From assembly GCA_028564675.1 (NCBI GenBank), contig JAOVVO010000114.1, positions 92,347-156,346 of the forward strand: a stretch of 64,000 bases of DNA, read 5' to 3'. This DNA comes from Onchocerca lupi (lineage: Eukaryota > Nematoda > Chromadorea > Rhabditida > Onchocercidae). Below the pieces are notes generated by a model. The model was not told where the DNA came from and made no database searches. It worked only from the letters and a program-made list of their open reading frames with translations. This document shows positions 27,374 to 39,033 of this stretch, piece after piece; positions within the stretch are counted from its first letter, which is position 1; each line of letters begins with the position of its first letter. The translations under genes were made by a program, and so were the position numbers.

Positions 27374-28194
27374 TTAAAATGATGAAGTACGAATAGTGAA
27401 TTGTGGATTGTAGCCAGAACTGCAGCCAAAAAGAGAAGAAAAGGCTCAAAAAATGAGCAAATCTTAAGCAAGCCTAGTAATTTGTTCTTATTTAACATTA
27501 TTTCTTTACTTTTTTGTTTGCGTAACACTTTGGACTAAATGTTTCGTTTGTTAAAATCTTTACTTCCTTTTATCAATTTTAAAATCTTATAATGAGATTT
27601 CTGAGATTCTGATGAAACTGCCAATGTCCAAATCTTGGACATTAATTATGGACAATAATATAAAGAATGAGCCTTTGGCTTTTTTTTTTTTTTTTTGAAT
27701 TTACTTTCTTTTGTTCTTTATCTCATTTGTCCCCCATATCATATCATTTTATCTTCGTTAAAAAAATTCCTTCCTTATCATTATTTTCTTTGTAACTAAG
27801 AATTTACTCAGTTTTATCATGGCATTTGCTATCTTATCTTTTCTAATTTAGTATATTTCAATTTAGCTCCAACTAATCTAATTCAGTTAAAATTAATCAG
27901 TTTGACATTTCAATACTTCAAATTATTGCATACTAATTCAGCTCTTATGAAATATTCAAAATTCAGAGAGTATTGAAAAAGAATAAAAATTTTATTGTGT
28001 CAATTTGTTAAAGACATGCCTTTTATTCTTTGATAGACATTTTCGAAGGCATGCATTAATTACTTTTTTTTTTTTTTTATGAATAATTATAATCGTGAAG
28101 ATCGATAATGCAGTCTGATTATTCAAAACTTTTCATCCTTTTCAACTTCTTTTCTTCATTTCTCTCCTAATATGACCACTTATTCAAGTAGTAT

Positions 28195-28198
<4 letters not shown>

Positions 28199-28247
<49 letters not shown>
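28199..28247. repeat. Poly(T) run of about 49 nt
   Basis: Uninterrupted T homopolymer, the longest in the window. No target-site duplication or retroposed gene is apparent beside it. Confidence 0.95.
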
Positions 28248-28250
<3 letters not shown>

Positions 28251-29066
28251 CCGGATGACACATTCAAATCATTCGGTAAAACTGTTTATCAGTAATTTTT
28301 AGTACAGCAATCCGTATGGTTAGCAAAAGATGGATTGTTTTCAAATTGAATTTAAATTAACAAATAAATTAAATATTTGACATCTTCACTAATTGTTTTA
28401 ATTTCGTTTTAATTATGAATTAATAAATTTCATCCTGATTTTCTTTTTTTAAATCAATTTTACAATTAGGGACAAATTTCACTCTATTTTTTTTAAATTA
28501 TCATTTATAAAATTGATAAATTTCAATAATTGTTAAATAATTTAAATGTTATTTATCAATTATTATTAACAGGAAATATTAAGATTTCTCAGGAACCATT
28601 TTTATCATTAATAGTTGAAGAATATTTTGACCTTCGAGTTCAATGACTTTCCTTTTATTGAAAATTGCCAAAATTGTACATAATCCTACTGGCCTTAATG
28701 ACATTTTCTTTTTCAAACACAAATACATTTTGCAAAATATAAAGACGAATTATTCCTAATTTTGTCTCTTATCACTGATAAAAATTTTAAAGTTTTATTG
28801 ATTGATAGTTATCTATATATTATCTTTGATCAGTCTTTGATTATTTTTAGCCAAAAAAGGACAGATGATTGATAGGTCGTTGATAAATTAAATTTTAATC
28901 AATGCAACAATGAATCATTTGCATAGATTGTTTATTCAGATGTAAGATTTTAGAGATTGCATTTGCAGAAAAAACAAAAAAATTGAATAAAACTAGTGAG
29001 AAAAAAAAAAAAGAAATTCTTTTTGGAATTTCAATGCATACAAAATGGAAAGTTTTTTCTTTTTGC

Positions 29067-29090
29067 GTGTGTGTGTGTGTGTGTGTGTGT
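29067..29090. repeat. (GT)12 microsatellite
   Basis: Uninterrupted GT repeat. Confidence 0.95.
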
Positions 29091-30164
29091 ACTTTTGAAC
29101 AGCTTTTTAAAAATAAGTTTTTACTGAATGAAATTATGCCTAAAAAGGTCACAAACTTTTTAACATATTTTCCGCATTCATTTCTTACGAAAAATAATAT
29201 TGAAAATTTGATGATTGATCTTTTTGTTTAAAATTAAAGCATTTATTTACAAGTTTGTTTAATAAGAAAATTCAAATACATTGCGAAACAATTACTAGTA
29301 AGTAGTTGATAAAATTACTAATATATACATATATTTTTTTCTGTATTTTGCTGTAGAATTATGTTTTTAAAGGTTAATTATTATTATTCGTAGTGCTAAT
29401 TAAGTTCATATTATGCTACATAAATTTGATTTCTTGCGGTGTTAAATTTTGAAAGAATAGTTCTTTGATAAAATTAAGCATTTTAATTTTAGTTGTAATA
29501 TGATCGATTTGTTAACCTTGAACATGTTGCTTGCTATAGAATGTCTTTTTACAACTTGTTTTGATTTTGAAAAAATTTCACCATCAAATATTTGACGAAT
29601 TCGCTTGAATTACGACTCATACTGATTCTTGCGAACTACGAAAATTTTCATATTATAGCTTTCTTTTTGATGATAATTTTTCGTCAAATTTTTACAACAC
29701 TATCATGAATGTTAATTAGTAAAATTGATTGTTTTTCTAATTTTTAAAAAATTATATCAATCATTTTCTTTTTTTTTTCTTTGGTTAAAACAATTTTAAG
29801 CTAAACCAAACAAAGACGATTTAAGCTTTTTCCAACAAGATTAATTGAAAAAGTGAAATTATACGTGAAAAATGCTCGTCTTAGTTAAAAAAAAAAAAAA
29901 AAAAATTCCTATCTTTGCAAAAGTAAATATGAAAAGATTTTTTTATTGTTGTTTGTTGTAATTTTAATATATGTTTATTGAATAGAGCCAAAAAAAAAAA
30001 AGTATCATTCTTGGCTTAAAAATATTTTTTGTTTGCTTAAACTTTTTTTTTTTTTTAGCCGTAAATTTTATTTGGTATAAGTTTTGTTATATTTTGTCAT
30101 TTTATACTTTCCTCCTTCTTTCCCAGCATTTATTCGGTTTTCAAATATTTAATTGCCAAATTCG

Positions 30165-30470
30165 TTTAAATTTACGCATTTTTTCCCTAAAAGTGATATG
30201 GAACACTCCAGGATTACGACAAGATGGTTAATTAGTCGCGGATGATTAAAAAAAATTTTGCCGATTCCTATTTTAAGAAATTTGTTTAAACTTATGTATT
30301 TTCGTAAAAGTAGCATGCAACACTTCAGGATTACGAAAAAATTAATTAATTAGTCATGGATAATTAGAAAAAAATTTTTTCAATGTCTATTTAAAGAAAT
30401 TCATTCAAAGTTATGTACTTCAGGATTGCGATAAGATAGTTAATTAGTGATGATTAAAAATAAATTATCG
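30165..30470. repeat. Three diverged ~110 bp tandem units
   Basis: Each unit contains a CAGGATTACGA-like core (CAGGATTGCGA in the third), then TTAATTAGT with a GGATGATTA or GGATAATTA variant, and an A-rich/T-rich stretch ending TTTAAGAAAT. Cores fall near 30211, 30333 and 30421. No coding potential. Confidence 0.6.
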
Positions 30471-32942
30471 ATGAATACTTGGAGAAAATTACTGGTTGAA
30501 AAATGAATGCATTTCTCTTTTCTAATAGTTCAATGCTATCGTTTCTTTTCTTTTTTTTTTTTTTTTTTGACTTTACTGAAATTTCATTTTATTTTTACAC
30601 TTTCCGTACAATCAAACATTTTTTTGTACTTTTTTTTCTTTCATTTTATTTTTATGGCTAAAATGGAATCATCAAATTTGTCAGAACTTTAATCAAATAT
30701 TCAAAAAGTTTCGAAAAATTTTTATCCTTTCAGTTATTTCAATATTTTTTTCATTTATTATTTAAACAATAAATAAATATATGACATCATCAACGATTGA
30801 GAAAGATTCTTGGTCACGTAATGTGAAGTGTAAGCACAAGCGAATGGCATTTAGCAAATATCGATTTTTGATTTTCAAGAAATATTAGGTCACTTTTTTC
30901 TTTTTCTTTAATTAAAATTCAATTTTAAGCAGTTTGTATTGTGATTTTACCGTAACTTATCCTTTCGAATTCAAAATTCTAAAATCATTTTAAGAAAAAA
31001 GTGCCATAGAAATATGGCCGTAGATTTTCCCACAATTCTTTGTTTATTTCACGCTCCATTGATTGCTATGAATTCATTTAATATCAAATATTTTCTAATC
31101 TAAAAAAGCAGAAAATATATGATAGAAAAACAGACAATAATAGATCTGAAAATAGATTATGGATTGAAAAACAAAATAAGCCTAATGGACTTAAAATTAA
31201 GCCTAGTATTTTTATTTGTTTTAAAATATTAAAAAGGCTCATTATTTAGTGATCAATTTTAAAATTAGAAAAATATTAGTGTTAAGAATATAAATAATAA
31301 ATCTTAACCTTTTGACATTTACGATCTCATTGATAAATTTTGAAGGAAATCTGACAACCAATCATTTAGATGATTTGATATCGATGACATTTTGATTGAG
31401 CATTAAGCTCAACCAATAAATTTCAAAATCATTCATCTATTGGATCAGAAAAATTTGCTAATCACTTATCAATGAAAATTCTTTGAAAAATGAAGATCAA
31501 TCCATCATTTCAGAGAATAGATCAAAATGATAATAATAATAACAAATTTATGAGGGACAATTTTTCAAGAATAGCTTGAAATTTTTGCGACCCACAAATA
31601 ACATCGATGGAGCAGCTGCCCCATCATTCTCCATCCATCCATCTGTCCGTTGTACTTCTACAATCACTCTGCCATCCCTCATAAACGACGAGAGTCATTA
31701 TGTAAAATAGTTTCACCAAGTCGCATTTATTTTTACGCTTTATTTTCTTTCGAAATTCGCAATAGAATTGTCAAAGATTCACGTTTTCTGTCATTTTGCA
31801 CATAAGCACAACTTTTGGATCGTTCTTCTGAGAACTGTTCCACATTTGGAACTGATTTTGATTCTGCAAGAAACTGATTCTTGCCTCAAGAATCAACTCC
31901 TTCTTTAAGTCCCATCGATAGCTAGGCTTCAATGTGATTCAAAAGCTTATTTTCCACATTTTCGATATCTTCCTGATTTGATTAAATCATCAATCTTATC
32001 TTTTTTAATTTTTTAAAGCTATCCAGCTATTAGCATATATCGATCAGAAACTGACAATCCAATGGTTGCTTATTGCTCAAGGAGACAGAAAATATGAATT
32101 TTGCCAATTTCATCATAAATATAATTTTGAGAAAAAAAATTTTTAGCTTTTTGAACTGAGACAAGAAAAATTTCCAATTTTTAATTTCAAGAATTTTTTC
32201 GTATTTTTATGAATAACTAAAGAAAGTAAAAAATTTTTTTCATAAAATCTATGCTATTTAAATTCAAAGTTTTTTAAATGCTATTTTTTAATATTTCTGT
32301 TTTGAGGCAAAAATGATCAGCTGATGAAAGTAAAGCGGCAATGGAATAGTTTGAAGTTTGTAATTTTATTCGTTTTTAATGATTCTTTTTTTCAGACAGC
32401 ATTTCTTCGTTAACTTTCCTCTTTTCCATTACTTTATTCATTTTAATCTATCGGAAATCATTTTTTTCTTTTCGGATTAAAAAAAAAAAAACGATTATAT
32501 ATGAAATCACGCAAATCAAATCGTTTTTCTTTTTCATTTTAATCTAACAAAATTTTAGGAAAGAAAACAGATGGCATCTATCGTACAGATATTTATTAAA
32601 ATTATCATTTTACTGGAACTTTTATTAAAATATTTGTTACAATTTTTACTTAAATTCATTCACATTTGTTCCAGAATCTTTAATAATGCATAATTGAATG
32701 AATAGGAATTTTTTTTTTTTTTTTTGATTTTTTCACTTTTTTTTTTTTTCATTATATCCATTTCGAAGGATATTTAAAATTGTCAAAAAAATTTTTTGAT
32801 TACATTCGAAATTATTTTCATCATCTTAGCTTAGCTATCCGTAAGCAACTTTAAAATATTCATTCACATATTGAAAATGGAAACATTTAATGAATAAGCC
32901 TTTAATAATTTGGTAACTTTTTTTTTTGAAGTAAACATGAGC

Positions 32943-33018
32943 TTACATACATAACATACATACATACATACACATACAAAATACACACATACATACATAC
33001 ATACATACATACATACAT
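32943..33018. repeat. (ACAT)n tetranucleotide microsatellite
   Basis: Imperfect ACAT/CATA repeats over about 75 bp, interrupted near 32972-32986. Confidence 0.9.
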
Positions 33019-33814
33019 CCATACTACAAATAAATATACACATGAGAAGAATGATTTGACGATAAGTTTGAAATGATATTAGTTATTAGATCGGAAAAAT
33101 GTGTCGTTTAATCATTCATTAATATCATGCATATTGACTATCAGTATGAATGGATGAAATAGATAGAAAGGTTGGAAAGGTTGAATGGAAAAGGTTGGAA
33201 AGGATTTTTGTTGAACGGATAAAGGTTGAATATTTCGCCGATCGATACGAGTTGGTGAGAAGTTTGAAAGTTGGTAGCGAGAATAGATAGAGCATTTAGT
33301 ATCATTTCTCTGATTTGTATCCTAATGCTTTCCAGGCTTCAAAAAGAAGGATAAAAATTTCTAGAAAATTATATTTTATATCTATCATTTTATTTTTCAA
33401 TGATTTGAACAACTTTCTCGACATATCTTCATGATATTACAATGAATTTCATGATTCTATGATTGATAAGAAAAAAAAAAAAAAAAAAGAAAAAGAAGAA
33501 GAAGAAAAATTGTTAAAAAAAGAGATAAAACGCTGAAATTATAATCGATGAGTGTAAAAGAAAACAGTTAATTGTGATAACTATTATTTGATAATACTTG
33601 ATTGAATATCATCGAATGTTATTATTATTTTATTTTGACAAAAAATATTCCTATTTGTGATTATTTTGAGGTAATGGAATCAAAATTTCGGATTACAAGT
33701 GATATTTTGATTCATCAAAAAAAAACGAAAAAAAAAAAAAGAGAGAAATGAGAAATAAATACAAAGTACTACTATTAATCTATGAAGTTCTATTGATTTC
33801 CATATACTTCCTCA

Positions 33815-33850
<36 letters not shown>

Positions 33851-34238
33851 GATTCACTTCCGTTTCGTTCGTATAAGAGACAATTTTAGATGTTTGATTA
33901 AATTTGACATTTACGAATAAATTCATCAAATCACCTTTATTTCAAAGTGCGAATGAGTTCAGCAACAAACGATTTAGCAGCAATTGTTTCAATTTGAAAT
34001 TTGAATGAAAATTTCCAAACATTCATTTATTTCATAGCTGTAATAGTAATTATTCCTACAAGATTGCAGAACATGCTTCATGTTTTCGTATTTCAGTCCT
34101 CCTCTAATCATATCTAATCATTGTTTTTTAGCGATATGATTGATTTGTATTTAATCATTCATTTATTGATTTCAAAAAAAAAAAGAAAAAAAAAAAACAT
34201 TTCCTTCAGTTATTACACTTCTTGTTTTGCTTTTTTAC

Positions 34239-34240
34239 AG
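34239..34240 (+). promoter_or_regulatory. 3' splice site (cis or spliced-leader) before Goliath-type start
   Basis: TTTTTTACAG at 34240 precedes the signal-peptide ATG by 17 nt. With no upstream coding exon needed, it is a candidate trans-splice acceptor. Confidence 0.45.
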
Positions 34241-34257
34241 ATTGATATTCAAGCAAA

Positions 34258-37200
34258 ATGGAATGGTTGAAAATGCATTACCATATTTTGCTATTTTACG
34301 CCTTTCAGATTATTGCCCAGGTATATTCATAATGATTATTATTAATTCAATTAGATTAGAATTAGCGAAAATTCAAATTTTGTTTAATACAGTAAGAAAG
34401 ATAATTGTTTATTTTATTCTCGAAAGATTAAGCTTTAAGAGCTTTTCGATTTGGTAATTAGCAGATAAACAATGAATTAAATGACATAAGGGCGTGTTTG
34501 TTTACGGTTTTTAATTTGAGAATGATGATCTTTTCTAATAATACCGTTTATTCTGAAAATCGAGTTGAAAGGTTAAGTTACTCTTAATTCGCTATAATAT
34601 GCAGATGATCGCAAGATGAAGATAGAAATTTATCAAAAAACTGATATCAGAAAGTTGCAATCATTAATGGATAGAATTCATTTAATATGATTTTTACCTG
34701 ATCAAAAATTTAAATCAGAAGAATTTAAATCTTCTAAAAAAACTATTATTCGATTCAATTCCTTTAAGTTATATTTGTTTCCATTTTGAAATTTATTTAA
34801 TGAGCTAAATTATTTCATATTTTAAAATAATGCACTGAATTATTTAAAAAATGAGTTTTGAAATTTATATTCTATGTATGAATAATTACGACGAGAAAAT
34901 GTGACAAGATAGATGTAAAAATGGAGAATAACAAGTAATAATGCAAGTTAGAACAAATTTTCATTTATCTGTTGTTGACATTTTTTCCAATCATTTCAAA
35001 TTTCTTCCTTCACTATCTCGAGTTTTTTTTTTTTTTCTTTTTTTAAACGATCTTCTCGACATTTTTTTAGTTTGAAATCATTTCGAATATCGAAATGGAA
35101 ACAATCTGATCCTAAATTTTATAAACATCATAGTTCCGCTCTGTCATTTTATATCATTGAAAATATCCCTTAACGCTCGGATAACAGATAACGGCTAGTC
35201 GATCTTTACACCTGTCGCTCATATTTATCTCAATATTTGTCTCGAATTATTCTCGAAATGTTTCAAACTTCGACAAAATGTTTCCTTTGTGTCTTCTGGT
35301 CAAATACTATATAGGAACTAATCTAACCGATGAGTATTTAATGATTAAAATGAGTTTAATTTAGGTTAAATTGAAATTTTTCAATAATAATGATCGCATT
35401 TTCATCAATATCGATTGTAACAAGAATTATCCAATAAAAGTAATTAATTCTCAATTCGTATAAATTTTCTCTTCCTCAGAGAAATTCCATTTAAGAAAAA
35501 GCGTAATTGTGAGAGTAAATGACATTTGTCATCTCCCTCTAACCTCACCAGCTGGTGCCTTTAATTAGCATAATGAATTGGGACACTTAATTGCTCATGC
35601 AAAGAATATGAAATGCTTTTCTTTTTTCCTCTTCACTTTCTTCAATCCTTTTGGATTCATGCGTTGATTGATTAGACGGATTTGTTTACTCAGTCGGATC
35701 TGAATATCGGATATGTTTACACAATTGAAAAGCTTCCAGCCAATGTTATTATTTCTCTGAATGCATTAAATTTAAGTTAAAATGTTATGAAGCCAGAAAT
35801 GACTGATTTTATTGCACTCACCGGTATTGAAATATTGAAAATTATGGCAAATCTATGAAACAAGAAATACCGATATTTGTTATTAATTAATGATAAATGA
35901 CACATTTTGAAATATCTTTCAATCATAACTGAATTAAGTATGGTTTAAATACTGTTCAAGTGAAGAAAACAAATTAATCGGAATAGCGACACAATGAGAT
36001 ATATATTTGCGAATGCGATAAAATGATATATACTCTGCGAATGCGATAAAATCATATATACTCTGCGAATGCGATAAAATGATATATACTCTGCGAATGC
36101 GATAAAATGATATATACTCTGCGAATGCGATAAAATGATATATACTTTGCGAATGCGATAAAATGATATATACTTTGCGAATACGATAAATGCGAATGCG
36201 ATTGGGATATACTTTAGCGAATGCGCTAAATATGATCCATATTAATGTCCAAGGCTAAATTAGAATTAACGAATGTGTTTCGCGATAAAATAGATCTAGG
36301 TTATTTGTCACTTCAATTAAATTTTTTAATAATTTTCAATCCTCTTCAGCTAATGACCGTATCCCTCATGAAAAGTCTTAAGGCCAAATATTTTAAGTTG
36401 CTAGCATGTAATTGATAATATCAGTAATAGTTCCAGTGAAAGACAATTGTTGCAGATTTAGTGCATTATATTATCATCATGAGACAAAGATAGAAAGGTG
36501 AAAATAGTTCTGATGTGATAAAATTTTAACAATTCAAAAATTGAATTCACTGAAATTCCGATTCAGATCTAAATTTGAATTCAAATTTATTGATTCACTT
36601 CGAATTCATTCATTCACTAAGACTAGATTTACCTTTGCTAATGCTTTCGTTTCAATTCTGTTATGGTCTTCAAGCATTTTAGATGAATTTGCACTTGAAA
36701 ATATTTAAATAAATAAGTCAAATGAATAAGTGAATAAAGAAATAAGTAATAGGTAGCCGGAAGTAAATATTCTTTGGGACGAAAATATCGAATTTTTTTT
36801 TATTATTTTTTCAAGGAAAAAATTTTCTTTTCTAAAATCGAAATTCCATTTTTTTTTGTTTTTGATTTTCAAGAATTTTACCATTCTACAGAGCTCTTCT
36901 CAAGTAAAAAAATATAGTGATATGTAAAACTGATTCGAATGACCGGTTTTTTTTTAAACAGCATATATAAATGAATAAATTACGATGTTAAATATTTATT
37001 GATTTTAGGATCGTAAATTGAAAAGTTTAAATTTTGAATTGAACAAAGCACAAAATTAATGAATTAATAAATTACATGCCGATCGAAATTCTCGAGAAGT
37101 ATATTGAATAGAGTTTTTCAAATGTTAAGTAATTAAATGAAAAGATGGAAGAGTTTGCAATCTGAACTAAAGTCATTCGTAAATCAATATCATCTTACGA

Positions 37201-38989
37201 AGAAACATCTTGCTATCGCTTTTTTCACTTATCATTATGAATCCAAAAGATTAAAACTTTTTGAATTAAAAAAAAAAAATTTAAATTAATTGAAATAATT
37301 AGCTGAGTAAGTAATTTCAAAAGAAAGAAGGGAAATGGATTAATTTCATTTTAAACTATCAAAACTAACAATGAACTAGCAATAAATAATAAATTAGAGA
37401 ATTTTTTGAGTAGCAATAATAAAAAAATTAAAATAATTGTTCTTTTTATTATACAAAAAATCAAGTATTAGTTAATGTTTGCGAATCTAAAGTAATCAAA
37501 AATTAAAGATTAATTTTTTTGTATTTTAATTTTTCATTGAAAATTGTTTATGCAATTACTATTTATTATTATTATTATTATTAATAATAATAATAATTAT
37601 TATTATTATTTGTTATTATTATTATTATTAGGCACAATATCTGCAACATCAATCGTTGCAATGTGGTGCGACAATGTTCAATAAATTATCATTTGATCCA
37701 CCGATCCGATCGCATTCATTTCCGATCGGTCGCTTAAACTATATGCCAATGGATCAAATTGTAAATGGTGATATATGTCGATTGGTTACTACTAATGCTA
37801 CTTCAAAATCAAATCTCGTTTATTCTTCTACAAGTTATCAGGTTCTTTCCAATTTTATCTTTCCTTTGAATGTATTCTCGACAATGCAAATAATGAAATT
37901 TTCATCATCTATCCATCACTGAATAGCTTTTTACAAATTTGTTTTCTAATTAAGCAAAGCCAACAATTAATAAATGCATTTTTACTTATCACTGATTAAA
38001 AGATATGCAAATTAACATTCGAGCATTAGCCATTAGGCTCTTATTATCGTATCGATAGCAGCAGAATATTTGCTTAATTTGCGTAAATACCTCTAATTCA
38101 TTTATCTCGACATGCTTGCTTGATCATGAATTGACTTGTTTGTCTCGATATACTTGATGATTAAATAATGATAAAAATGATATAATAATAAAATTATATT
38201 AAAAGAAAAATTTTAAATCAGATTTCACGTTAGAATTCATCTTACTGATGAATCAAATTTTTTTTAGAAAATAATAACAATATGTGGAAATTGTGCGGAA
38301 TGTCCAGTTGGTTTAATTGCTATTTATGCATATTTGAAACGATTGCTAAAAGATGTCGAAATTTCGCTAATTGTTATCATTCGTGGTATCAATCATCGAC
38401 AGCTGGATGATGGTGATAATGAAAAAATTTATTTTACATTTATCGGTAAGGAAACACCGATTGCTCTGGATGATTGTCAAATTATCGATGCTGCTGAAAC
38501 AGATGCTTTGCGAAGTTTTTCGAAAACTTCCGTTCTTTTTGTCTCCATTTCGTTCATCATTTTAATGATCATTTCGCTTGCTTGGCTAACTTTTTATTAT
38601 ATACAACGGTAAGAACTTTTTTATAAACTTTCATAAATTATCTTCATCTCTCTTACATTTATCATTTTTTAAAATTAGTTATTAAAATGAGAAAGGTTTA
38701 TGATAATGAATTTTTTTATTGGCTTGATAGCTTAAGAGACTTATTTCCTAATTAGAAATGATTGAAAGTCATTCGTAAGAATTGAATGAAATTATAAATA
38801 ATTAATCGCGAAAAATTGGATTGTTAGAAATTGAATTATTCAACAGTTACCATGGTATCAATTGGAATTAATTCTTGAATAATAATATGAATATGATGAC
38901 GTCATATCATTTTGATTACATTAATGCTTCTAATATGAAAAAATTGAAATTGAATAATATTTTTGTCATTACTTTCATTCATTTCTTGA

Positions 38990-39033
<44 letters not shown>

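Larger units (their letters stand above)
22225..34240. other. 12 kb gene-poor AT-rich tract
   Basis: This region lies between the divergent 5' ends of the DHHC and Goliath-type genes. I see no multi-exon gene. It is rich in A/T homopolymers, microsatellites and two degenerate minisatellites, listed separately. A locally GC-richer patch at about 31588-31700 and a short signal-peptide-like frame at 27197-27373 are the only non-repetitive items that stand out. Regulatory sequence or unrecognised non-coding RNA may be hidden here. Confidence 0.6.

Noticed and set aside
28199..28247. Poly(T) as the tail of a retroposed gene on the minus strand
   Set aside because: No cDNA-like or processed-gene sequence lies next to it and no target-site duplication was visible.
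34227..34457. 76-codon frame on + across the first Goliath exon
   Set aside because: Wrong frame: the signal-peptide ATG at 34258 in another frame splices in phase to exon 2.
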